A stretch of DNA of 8,148 nucleotides from contig JALUTL010000230.1 in assembly GCA_027016475.1 (NCBI GenBank), positions 1-8,148 on the forward strand. Direction: 5' to 3'. Source of the stretch: Candidatus Heimdallarchaeota archaeon. Its GTDB lineage: Archaea > Asgardarchaeota > Heimdallarchaeia > Heimdallarchaeales > Kariarchaeaceae. Below are positions 1 through 6,072 of this stretch, one piece after another (the stretch's first letter is position 1; the number at the start of each line of letters is the position of its first letter). Position numbers and translations under genes: made by a program. The notes under the pieces were generated by a model. That model saw only the letters and a program-made list of their open reading frames with translations. It had not been told where the DNA came from and made no database searches.

Positions 1-1
1 T

Positions 2-58
2 CTCCATTATCTGACAGAGCAAGGGGTGTTTCCATTAACTGGAGGTAAAATGGAATGA
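2..58 (+). CDS. C-terminal end of an unidentified upstream gene (partial)
   Basis: Reading frame 2 is open from the window edge to a TGA at 56-58 and encodes the last 18 residues of a protein that starts outside the window. The other two plus-strand frames close earlier (TAA at 46-48; TGA at 12-14). The stop overlaps the next start codon as ATGA (55-58), the classic sign of translationally coupled genes in one operon. The tail (ending L-T-G-G-K-M-E) carries no motif I recognise, so no function is offered. In some archaea the HemK2-type gene follows ksgA, but these residues neither confirm nor exclude that. Confidence 0.5.
   Translation, partial: LHYLTEQGVFPLTGGKME
41..46 (+). promoter_or_regulatory. 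Shine-Dalgarno site GGAGGT
   Basis: A full GGAGGT lies eight bases before the ATG at 55. It fixes that start codon rather than the in-frame ATG at 67 and lies inside the tail of the preceding gene. This fits translation from a shared mRNA. Confidence 0.75.
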
Positions 59-696
59 TAACATGGATGGAAATATGCAACAATTCGATACAAATTTGTG
101 AAAAAGTATACAAGCCAAGAGAAGATACAATTTTTCTAATTGACACCATAGTTGGTCTGCCAAATTTTGAAGAATTACAGAAAAACGGATGGATAGAAGT
201 TGGAAGTGGTACAGGTGCGATAATATGTTGCCTCCAAAGGCAAGGTGAGTTATGTCTCGCTGTTGACAGAAATTATCATGCTGCAAAGTTAACAGGGCAA
301 AATGCAAAAATGAACAAAAAAACTGTTCAAACGGTTGCAGGAGATGGATTGACACCATTTCGAAGGAAAACCCTCCCCGCCAATGTAGTGTTTAATCCCC
401 CATACTTGCCAGAAGATCCTGAGGCCGACAAGGGGCTTTCTCATGAAGAAAAAATAGCATTGATTGGAGGGAAAAAAGGGGATGAAGAGACATGGAGAGT
501 TTTGCATCAAATGGATACATATCAAACAGCGTTCGTCATCATTTCGTCACTTGCCACGACACCGAATGAAATGCAGGCAAGGGGTCGAGGAAAGTTCAAG
601 GTAGAGACAGTTGGAAAATTGCAGTTAGGATTGGAAACCTTGTGGGTTGTTCAAGTCAAAACCCTGACTGAAGAATGGCGAGGATTTCATCCTTAG
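55..696 (+). CDS. HemK2/Mtq2-type protein-glutamine N5-methyltransferase
   Basis: Class I SAM-dependent methyltransferase of 213 residues. The N-terminal signature VYKPREDTIFLID (about 18-30) is typical of the archaeal/eukaryotic HemK2 (Mtq2) branch. Motif I, EVGSGTGAI (48-56), binds SAM, with an acidic residue after strand 2 (D71) and A-G-D-G at 95-98. The catalytic NPPY motif (114-117, followed by LP) is the hallmark of amino-group methyltransferases acting on glutamine, and IGG..GDEET (137-146) matches the conserved G-G-x-x-G segment of the family. The family methylates the GGQ glutamine of class I release factor (aRF1/eRF1), in eukaryotes with the zinc-finger partner Trm112. That substrate is inferred here. 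About 200 residues is the usual length. The start at 55 is set by GGAGGT and by overlap with the preceding gene. Its last 12 codons or so overlap the oppositely transcribed membrane protein gene. A small-molecule or DNA methyltransferase is less likely given the N-terminal signature. Confidence 0.88.
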   Translation: MITWMEICNNSIQICEKVYKPREDTIFLIDTIVGLPNFEELQKNGWIEVGSGTGAIICCLQRQGELCLAVDRNYHAAKLTGQNAKMNKKTVQTVAGDGLTPFRRKTLPANVVFNPPYLPEDPEADKGLSHEEKIALIGGKKGDEETWRVLHQMDTYQTAFVIISSLATTPNEMQARGRGKFKVETVGKLQLGLETLWVVQVKTLTEEWRGFHP

Positions 697-1531
697 TCAT
701 AATGCCATCCTTTCTGTCGAAGCTCATGCCATTTTCAATAATTAGGCTGGTAGGTACTTTAATTTTTTCTGGTTCCTCGAAATTGAGAAATTGAAGCAAA
801 AAATGGTCAATCTGAGTCTCATCAGAAATGTCTATGACACGCAATACATCATACATTGGACTTACATAGGAAATTTCTTCAACCTGTAGTTTGCAAAAGT
901 CACATTCCGATCTCAAAAGGGTAATAAGCTTGCGTCGCATGGGATCATGCATCAAGAAGTCTTGAAGTTGTTCCACGGTACGAATTTCCAATTCAGGGGG
1001 ATATTTGAGTGGAGGAATAATTTTAGGTGGACGAGTTATGTACAATATAATAGCTACAGAAAGAAGGTACGAAAAAATTGCAAGGGCATGAACCGAATTG
1101 GTTGCAAAAAGCAAAGCAAAAGAGCCGAACATGCCATGCATAAGCATCAATTCGAAATCATTGTACTCATAAATGTCACATGCACAGACCATGGACAAAT
1201 TGCGTTTTTTGCAGATCCAAGAGGGTATAGAAACATAAAGGGTGACCAGAGTACCTCCAAGAAAGGATAAGTGAAACACAAAGCGTGCAAAAGAAGGAAC
1301 AGGAGCTGTAAAAATGGAAATCAACCATCCAGACACAACCGCAACATATAATCCATTTCGCCACCAACGCAAATGCACTTTAGTTTTTGTCAATTGGTTG
1401 CAGATGGTGACATTAGAGTATCGATTGGCCAAGTAAATAGCAAACCCAATTAGGACTATGGCATCAAGCAAGATCATGACATAGTCAATGGCGAGAATGG
1501 ATGGAAAATAAGCCAACAGTATCAAAACCAT
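656..1531 (-). CDS. Polytopic membrane protein with C-terminal thioredoxin-like CDFC domain
   Basis: 291 residues in two parts. Residues 1-166 contain about five hydrophobic segments (roughly 3-34, 60-76, 84-103, 127-145 and 147-166) and a cysteine-containing loop between the third and fourth (C107, C116 and C118; C116-A-C118). After a proline-rich linker (168-179) comes a soluble domain of about 110 residues with a C-x-x-C site, CDFC (210-213), followed by a helix, a strand (V-L-R-V-I-D-I), and K-V-P-T-S-L-I-I (258-265). In the last of these P260 sits where thioredoxins have their cis-proline. The terminal helix is MTKDEILAIL. The fold suggests a membrane-anchored thiol-disulfide exchange protein. 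The arrangement, several helices plus a fused thioredoxin domain, recalls DsbB/VKOR-thioredoxin fusions, but I do not see a VKOR core with confidence. Last gene of the minus-strand block, 70 bases after the TrmJ-like gene. The substrate is unknown. Confidence 0.75.
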   Translation of the reverse strand: MVLILLAYFPSILAIDYVMILLDAIVLIGFAIYLANRYSNVTICNQLTKTKVHLRWWRNGLYVAVVSGWLISIFTAPVPSFARFVFHLSFLGGTLVTLYVSIPSWICKKRNLSMVCACDIYEYNDFELMLMHGMFGSFALLFATNSVHALAIFSYLLSVAIILYITRPPKIIPPLKYPPELEIRTVEQLQDFLMHDPMRRKLITLLRSECDFCKLQVEEISYVSPMYDVLRVIDISDETQIDHFLLQFLNFEEPEKIKVPTSLIIENGMSFDRKDGIMTKDEILAILQSGF

Positions 1532-1553
1532 TTACTGCAAAAGGATTTATTTT

Positions 1554-1560
1554 CTTTATC
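1554..1560 (-). promoter_or_regulatory. Possible TATA element for the membrane thioredoxin gene
   Basis: GATAAAG on the minus strand, centred 26 bases before the ATG at 1531, in AT-rich DNA. No Shine-Dalgarno site precedes that ATG, which would fit a leaderless transcript. The match is weak and could occur by chance. Confidence 0.25.
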
Positions 1561-1590
1561 ATATTCCAAGGGAAGTTTAGAGACTTTGAC

Positions 1591-1596
1591 AAAAAA
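1591..1596 (-). terminator. Possible T-tract terminator after the TrmJ-like gene
   Basis: Six consecutive T residues on the minus strand begin six bases past the TGA stop at 1602-1604. Archaeal RNA polymerase can stop at oligo-T tracts without a hairpin. A single run of six is a weak signal, and no stem-loop is visible. Confidence 0.2.
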
Positions 1597-1601
1597 CATC
1601 A

Positions 1602-2312
1602 TCATTTGCCTATGAGGGCAACCAAAGATTTGCTCAAACCTACGAGTTTGTTCCCTTCATCCTGCGTTACATGGCAACGACTAAGAATCCGTCGAAGAGT
1701 CAATAACATGTTTTCAACCCATTCAGAAGGCTTGCTCATGGAGGATAAAACCAGTGAAAAGTTTTCAAGGATTGCCGCCTTTGTCTTTGAATGAATAAGC
1801 TCATATTCAGATGATTGAGAGAGCTTATGCAGATTTTTTCTGGTTTCATACAAAGATATGGCTGCGGCATGTGAAATGTTCAGGACTGGAACATGCCCCG
1901 GTGAAGCAAAGATTGTTGCAATTCGATCACATCGAGACAATTCCTCATTTGTGAGACCAGACGATTCCCGACCAAAAATGAGACCAACAGACCTATAGGG
2001 TAGAATTGATATTTCTGAAAGAACGTCGCTAAAAGACTCTGTTTTCCTGACATAATTCCTTGTCCCCCCAATACGTGCCGTCAGGGCTATGGAATAGTCC
2101 ACATGCCCAGAAAGTTCCGCCATGCTTTCAAGGACTATTAGATTGTCCAAGTACAGACGCCCATGTGTTGCCCGTTCATATGCCAAATCATCAACCTCGC
2201 AATCAGGAGCCACTGCTATGAGGCCATCAATTTGAAAATTATGGGCAAGTCGAGCCAAAGCACCTAAATTTCCAGAATCACGAATGCCAACTGTGATGAG
2301 ATAAAGCTTCAC
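1602..2312 (-). CDS. trmJ: TrmJ-like SpoU/SPOUT tRNA 2'-O-ribose methyltransferase
   Basis: From the GTG at 2312 this is a 236-residue protein of the TrmH/SpoU class, which forms trefoil-knot dimers and transfers a methyl group from SAM to a ribose 2'-OH. All three class motifs are present. Motif 1 is RDSGNLGALARLAHNF (11-26), with N15 and the probable catalytic R21. Motif 2 is IFGRESSGLTNEEL (112-125). Motif 3 is VLNISHAAAISLYE (143-156). The S-S-G-L-T-N-E-E form of motif 2 and the roughly 75-residue C-terminal helical tail point to TrmJ, which modifies position 32 of tRNA. Exact nucleotide specificity is inferred. Reading from the ATG at 2387 would add 25 residues before the first strand and overlap the HEAT gene by 55 bases. 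The GTG gives the normal family N-terminus, leaves 20 bases to the HEAT stop, and has a TATA-like element about 24 bases upstream. Confidence 0.85.
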   Translation of the reverse strand: MKLYLITVGIRDSGNLGALARLAHNFQIDGLIAVAPDCEVDDLAYERATHGRLYLDNLIVLESMAELSGHVDYSIALTARIGGTRNYVRKTESFSDVLSEISILPYRSVGLIFGRESSGLTNEELSRCDRIATIFASPGHVPVLNISHAAAISLYETRKNLHKLSQSSEYELIHSKTKAAILENFSLVLSSMSKPSEWVENMLLTLRRILSRCHVTQDEGNKLVGLSKSLVALIGK

Positions 2313-2331
2313 AAGAAATCCAAGAACTACA

Positions 2332-2338
2332 ATTATAC
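2332..2338 (-). promoter_or_regulatory. TATA-like element before the TrmJ-like GTG start
   Basis: GTATAAT on the minus strand overlaps the stop codon of the HEAT gene and is centred about 23 bases before the GTG at 2312. With no Shine-Dalgarno site present, it suggests that the TrmJ-like gene can be transcribed separately as a leaderless or nearly leaderless message. Confidence 0.4.
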
Positions 2339-3643
2339 AAGATTTTCGTTTAACATAATCTGTCTTGCATCCCTTCGCATGTGCCAAATGCGTTCATGCT
2401 CAATGATTTTTTCCAAGATTGGACGGCATTTTTCTTTTGGAGGTGAACAAATTCGTCTTAGCACGGCAAGCACAACCTGTCGTATCCTTTTCTCTTTGTT
2501 CAAAGCATAGCGATCCAATATTGCAAAGGTTTCAGGGGTGTTGGAAAAGTATGAAAGCAGATGTAATGCCTTGGTCACCAAGGAATCAGTCTCGAGCATT
2601 TTTCGAATGATTGAAAAATCAGATGTCTGCAACACCTTTATTTCATAATATGCCTGTACAAAGGAAAGATTGTGTACGTGTTTCGAAAAAAGGAGTTCCA
2701 TTGTTGAAGTTTCATGATGAGAAATTTCAAAGGGACGCCTTAAAGTCAACCCTTCGACAAAGGCAACAGCAAAACCCGTATTTTCTTGGAGTTGCGATAC
2801 AGAGAACAGATCCACGAAAGAGGAAGAAAGTGCAACCAAATATCTGTAGGCAATAGTTTTCAAATCTTCGTGGTTCATGAAAAGGAGTTGTAGCTCGTGT
2901 GTCTGTCCCAATTTGAAAAGCAATTCCAAAAAATCCATCCTCACAGAAAATTGTAGCGATTTTGACTTATGCCCCACGATTTCGTCATAATTTATTAATT
3001 CAGGGCAGTAGGTTGCCAAAGCGCATAGCAAGGCAACACAGGCTTGTAAAGTGGATTGATTTTCAGATTTGGAAATGTATTCAATGGCCTTTGAAATCCA
3101 AAAGTTTTCATCTTTCTTACCAATTTCTTTTATCAGGGAGGTAGCAGCGCGGAAAATGTCATCAATTACCCGCTCTTCATTTCCAATACGTGCTTTTCTT
3201 TGCTCAATATGAATAAGATATTCTTTTAAGGTCTGAAACGATTCGGGATGAAAAATTCGACCAAGAGACTTAGCGATCCATCGACGGGCCATTTCTGAAG
3301 AATCGTCAAATGAGTCCTTCAGGAGAGGGATTCCTTCTTTGGATCCGATTTGCCCAATTGACCAAATGACGGTTCGACGAAGTTCATCATCGGGGTCTTT
3401 CAAAGCTACTGAGAGGTATTGCAATGCCTTTGGGTCACCTTGCTTCCCTAAAGATTCGGCACATTCATTACGAAGCAACAAAGGTTCAGATGCATCCAAC
3501 AATACCTTTCCGAGGGGATCGGTTGATTTCCAATCACCTATTTTTGCCATCTTGTCCGGAATATATCGGCGCTTTTGTAAATCAGGTTCGTTAAAAAGCT
3601 GGTCGATAAGCTGATCAACATTGTAATTTGGTTTTAATGCCAT
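2333..3643 (-). CDS. HEAT-repeat (PBS-lyase type) scaffold protein
   Basis: An almost entirely alpha-helical protein of 436 residues from the ATG at 3643, or 438 from the ATG at 3649. The first 130 residues or so contain two to three clear HEAT-like units. These have the repeating pattern of arginine or glutamate-alanine in helix A followed by L-G-x-x-G-D-P and A-L-x-x-L-x-x-A-L-x-D: see RNECAESLGKQGDPKAL (about 60-76) and RRTVIWSIGQIGSKEGIPLL (about 91-110, numbering from 3649). The rest consists of less regular helices, with another repeat-like pair near the C-terminus (EKRIRQVVLAVLRRI). No signal peptide, membrane segment or catalytic motif is visible. HEAT solenoids are binding scaffolds, and the partner here is unknown. 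It is the first gene of the minus-strand block, 20 bases ahead of the TrmJ-like gene. I favour 3643 because it lies 25 bases from the TATA-like element at 3664-3672. Confidence 0.75.
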   Translation of the reverse strand: MALKPNYNVDQLIDQLFNEPDLQKRRYIPDKMAKIGDWKSTDPLGKVLLDASEPLLLRNECAESLGKQGDPKALQYLSVALKDPDDELRRTVIWSIGQIGSKEGIPLLKDSFDDSSEMARRWIAKSLGRIFHPESFQTLKEYLIHIEQRKARIGNEERVIDDIFRAATSLIKEIGKKDENFWISKAIEYISKSENQSTLQACVALLCALATYCPELINYDEIVGHKSKSLQFSVRMDFLELLFKLGQTHELQLLFMNHEDLKTIAYRYLVALSSSFVDLFSVSQLQENTGFAVAFVEGLTLRRPFEISHHETSTMELLFSKHVHNLSFVQAYYEIKVLQTSDFSIIRKMLETDSLVTKALHLLSYFSNTPETFAILDRYALNKEKRIRQVVLAVLRRICSPPKEKCRPILEKIIEHERIWHMRRDARQIMLNENLV

Positions 3644-3663
3644 TGACATAAAAAATGAGAGCG

Positions 3664-3672
3664 AGTATATCT
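3664..3672. promoter_or_regulatory. Nearly symmetrical TATA element, possible shared divergent promoter
   Basis: AGTATATCT reads as AGATATACT on the other strand, with TATAT at 3666-3670. Its centre (3668) is 25 bases from the ATG at 3693 on the plus strand and 25 bases from the ATG at 3643 on the minus strand. That is the normal distance from an archaeal TATA box to the transcription start. A purine-rich GAGAGCGAG precedes it on the plus strand, as a BRE could. Neither gene has a Shine-Dalgarno site, so both may be leaderless. Confidence 0.5.
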
Positions 3673-3692
3673 GTCCTTATGTTCTTACGCGA

Positions 3693-4706
3693 ATGAAAAC
3701 CAAACCTCATATCCAAATTAACATAATGGATTATGTGAACATCAGGGTTGCAACAGAACAAGACATCCCCCAGATTGTCAGTTTGAACCTCAGAGAATAC
3801 AATTTGGCAGAGGATGAAGCACTGGATTATTTTGAACAAGTACAATGGTGGGGGACTCAAAGTCTATTACGATGGCATATGGGACTGATTAAGGCCAATC
3901 ATGGGGAGATATTGGTTGCTCTCGAAAATGGGAAGATAGTCGGCGAATTGGATTATGTCATTTCCCCTCATCAACGGAGAGGACATGTTATTTGGTTGCT
4001 TGTCGATAGAGATTTCAGAAAAATGGGGATTGCAGAAGCATTGATTGAAGCCATGAGGGAACAAGTCAAGAAAGCCGGAATTTCTCACATCTGGACTGAA
4101 GCGGAAGATGAAAGGACAGAGCAACTTTATGAGAAAAATGGAACTGTGGCAGACCAATTGCAGAACTTTTGGCTTGATTTGAATTTTGATATTGACGAGC
4201 CTCTTGAGCAGTATGATTTCAAATTTGAAGAGGGAGAGATATCCGAGCTGTCAAAAAGAAAAGTACTATATACGTCCATTGCTAAGAAGATCCACTCCAA
4301 TCTGCCAAAAGAAAAGTACATTGAATTGTTTTCAAACTTGAAAAGAGCAATCGGGGATTATCTCACACCAAGATTTGACATGATGCAGCTGATAGAATCA
4401 ATTGACAATCTCGCATCCCAATTTGTATGGGGTGAAACAACCCCCATGGAAGTTGCAGAGTATAAATTTGATGAAGGCACGGTTATGGCCCTTGTCACGC
4501 AATATACGCGAATTTACATTGAAGACGGGATTGGAACGGAGCAATTGAAAGCCGTAATCAAAGACCTGATATACCTCCTCTTTCAGAGAAAATTTGTGTC
4601 AATGGACATTCAGATTTTGAAAAGCAGACAATATGAAAAGATGCTGACTAATTTAGGATTTGTGCTTCTTGAAGAAGATCCCATCTACGACATTGGGAGC
4701 AAGTGA
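3693..4706 (+). CDS. GNAT N-acetyltransferase with a possible degenerate second GNAT domain
   Basis: 337 residues. Residues about 15-165 form a GNAT domain. It starts with VNIRVATEQDIPQIVSL (strand 1 and helix 1), has strands around I-L-V-A-L-E-N-G-K-I-V-G-E (73-85), and carries motif A, IWLLVDRDFRKMGIAEALIEAM (100-121). In motif A, RKMGIA (109-114) is the R/Q-x-x-G-x-G/A loop that holds the acetyl-CoA pyrophosphate. RTEQLYEKNGTV (141-152) is the usual late helix-turn. Residues about 170-337 are not a standard extension. The end, with KSRQYEKMLTNLGFVLLEE (about 309-327), resembles the GNAT motif B region, but no full acetyl-CoA loop precedes it, so a decayed second copy is possible. The acceptor cannot be predicted. 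Start at 3693 is preferred over the ATG at 3726 because of the TATA-like element 25 bases upstream. Next on the strand, 77 bases on, is the GlmU-like gene. Confidence 0.8.
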   Translation: MKTKPHIQINIMDYVNIRVATEQDIPQIVSLNLREYNLAEDEALDYFEQVQWWGTQSLLRWHMGLIKANHGEILVALENGKIVGELDYVISPHQRRGHVIWLLVDRDFRKMGIAEALIEAMREQVKKAGISHIWTEAEDERTEQLYEKNGTVADQLQNFWLDLNFDIDEPLEQYDFKFEEGEISELSKRKVLYTSIAKKIHSNLPKEKYIELFSNLKRAIGDYLTPRFDMMQLIESIDNLASQFVWGETTPMEVAEYKFDEGTVMALVTQYTRIYIEDGIGTEQLKAVIKDLIYLLFQRKFVSMDIQILKSRQYEKMLTNLGFVLLEEDPIYDIGSK

Positions 4707-4755
4707 CAGAGAAGGCCTGATCCCACATCAAAATTGTAAGAGAAAAACCCTATCC

Positions 4756-4762
4756 TTAAAAT
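4756..4762 (+). promoter_or_regulatory. Possible TATA element before the GlmU-like gene
   Basis: TTAAAAT centred at 4759 is 25 bases before the ATG at 4784. The gene also has a good Shine-Dalgarno site, so this may be an internal promoter or just AT-rich sequence. Confidence 0.25.
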
Positions 4763-4770
4763 CAAGAATG

Positions 4771-4777
4771 AAAGGAG
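4771..4777 (+). promoter_or_regulatory. Shine-Dalgarno site AAAGGAG
   Basis: AAAGGAG ends six bases before the ATG at 4784 and supports that start. It implies a transcript with a leader, probably read through from the GNAT gene. Confidence 0.65.
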
Positions 4778-4783
4778 CAACCT

Positions 4784-6031
4784 ATGGAAGCCATTGTTTT
4801 GGCAGCAGGAAAAGGGACCCGGCTCAAGCCGCTGACATGCAACAGACCTAAACCACTTTTGGAAGTCGGTGGAAGACCCATTTTGGATAGGATAGTCGAT
4901 GAACTTTTACAACTTAACGAAATCACACAAATACGGATTGTAGTTCACGCAAACAAAGAAATGGTCATCAAACATATAGAAAAACAGTTTACGGAACAGT
5001 TGAACCGTATTGCGTTTGTGGATCAACCAGAACCATTAGGAACGGGAAATGCAGTCAAAGTTGCTGCAGAAGGGATTGATGAAGATTTTGCGGTAGTTTT
5101 CGGAGATCTAGTCTTTGATAGGGGGTTCATCAATGGTGCAGTCAAGAAGTTCAATGAACTTAAAAAAGAAGGAATCGAAGCATTGGGTACTGGGGCATTG
5201 GTTGATGACTTAACCAAATATGGAGTGTTTAGAGTTGGAAAGAGAGGAGAGGCAATGGACATTGTTGAAAAACCAGAGCCCCACATGATTGAAGAGGGAA
5301 TGCTGGCAAATGCAGGGTTCTTTATTTTACCGAAAGAAACCGTCCAATACCTAAGCAAATTGAAGAAGACAGAAAGAGGAGAATATGAACTTACGGATGC
5401 CATTAAGGAAACAATACAGAACCACAAATTTTATGTGCATCAAATAAAAGGAAAATGGTTTGACATTGGCTATCCATGGCTATTATTGGAAGCAAACCAA
5501 TATCTATTGGAGAATGAGGCAGATTTTTTTGAAATATTGGGCGATGTGGAACCAGACGTGAAAGTCCACGGAAAAATACATGTGGCCAGAGGAGCGAGAA
5601 TAAGAAGTGGCGTCTACATCGAAGGAGTTGCCTATTTTGATGAAGGGGCGGACATAGGGCCAAACTGCTATATTAGGGGAGCAAGTTATTTTGGAAGGAA
5701 CACCCGAGTGGGCAATGCGTGTGAAGTGAAGAATTCAATCATCTATGCCAGCACACACGCAGCTCACTTGTCCTATATTGGAGATTCGATATTGGGCGAA
5801 AACAGCAATTTGGGGGCAGGCACCATTACTGCAAATTTACGGCATGACAACCAACCAGTTAAGGTAACAGTGAAAGGGAAAAGGATATCAAGCGGAAGAC
5901 GAAAATTGGGAGTGATAATGGGGGACGATGTAAAAACCGGAATTGGAGTAAGCATCCTTCCAGGCGTAGTAATGGGATGTTCAGCACGGATCAACGCAGG
6001 GCAAATCGTAAACAGGGATGTAAACCATTGA
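4784..6031 (+). CDS. glmU: Bifunctional sugar-1-phosphate nucleotidylyltransferase/amino-sugar acetyltransferase (archaeal GlmU type)
   Basis: 415 residues, close to the roughly 400 of ST0452 and MJ1101. The N-terminal Rossmann-like nucleotidyltransferase begins LAAGKGTRLKPLT (6-18), followed by PKP (22-24), EPLGTGNA (83-90, uridine/base contact), the metal-binding aspartate in FGD (106-108), EKPE (162-165) and KGKWFDIGYPW (222-232). From about residue 253 a left-handed beta-helix of hexapeptide repeats runs to the end (V-H-G-K-I-H, A-R-I-R-S-G, A-D-I-G-P-N and so on). It includes HLSYIGDS (328-335) and NLGAGTITANLR (342-353). H328, Y331 and N351 have the same spacing as the acetyltransferase residues His308, Tyr311 and Asn331 of ST0452 as I remember them, so both activities are probably intact. 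Expected products are GlcNAc-1-P and then UDP-GlcNAc (possibly also glucose or galactosamine forms), feeding glycan and N-glycoprotein synthesis in the cytoplasm. Exact substrate is inferred. Confidence 0.88.
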   Translation: MEAIVLAAGKGTRLKPLTCNRPKPLLEVGGRPILDRIVDELLQLNEITQIRIVVHANKEMVIKHIEKQFTEQLNRIAFVDQPEPLGTGNAVKVAAEGIDEDFAVVFGDLVFDRGFINGAVKKFNELKKEGIEALGTGALVDDLTKYGVFRVGKRGEAMDIVEKPEPHMIEEGMLANAGFFILPKETVQYLSKLKKTERGEYELTDAIKETIQNHKFYVHQIKGKWFDIGYPWLLLEANQYLLENEADFFEILGDVEPDVKVHGKIHVARGARIRSGVYIEGVAYFDEGADIGPNCYIRGASYFGRNTRVGNACEVKNSIIYASTHAAHLSYIGDSILGENSNLGAGTITANLRHDNQPVKVTVKGKRISSGRRKLGVIMGDDVKTGIGVSILPGVVMGCSARINAGQIVNRDVNH

Positions 6032-6044
6032 AAAAATGACAACA

Positions 6045-6050
6045 TTAAAG
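6045..6050 (+). promoter_or_regulatory. Possible TATA element before the MoxR ATPase
   Basis: TTAAAG in the 41-base gap after the GlmU-like gene is centred about 25 bases before the GTG at 6073. It is a poor TATA match in AT-rich DNA. It matters because it would make the ATPase and the following gene a transcription unit independent of glmU. Confidence 0.2.
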
Positions 6051-6072
6051 ACAAGTCAGAAAATTTAGAACT

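Noticed and set aside
947..1270. 107-codon plus-strand open frame opposite the membrane thioredoxin gene
   Set aside because: It is antisense to a coherent membrane-plus-thioredoxin protein, and its own translation has no domain pattern.
1501..1794. 97-codon plus-strand open frame spanning the gap between the membrane protein and TrmJ-like genes
   Set aside because: Most of it is antisense to the C-terminal part of the TrmJ-like protein. No Shine-Dalgarno site or domain supports it.
2313..2387. Extension of the TrmJ-like protein to the ATG at 2387
   Set aside because: It adds 25 residues ahead of the first strand that the family does not have and overlaps the HEAT gene by 55 bases. The GTG at 2312 gives the usual N-terminus and has a TATA-like element at the right distance.
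5023..5427. 134-codon minus-strand open frame inside the GlmU-like gene
   Set aside because: It is antisense to a well-supported enzyme domain. Its serine/proline-rich translation is what an antisense shadow of this codon usage would give.
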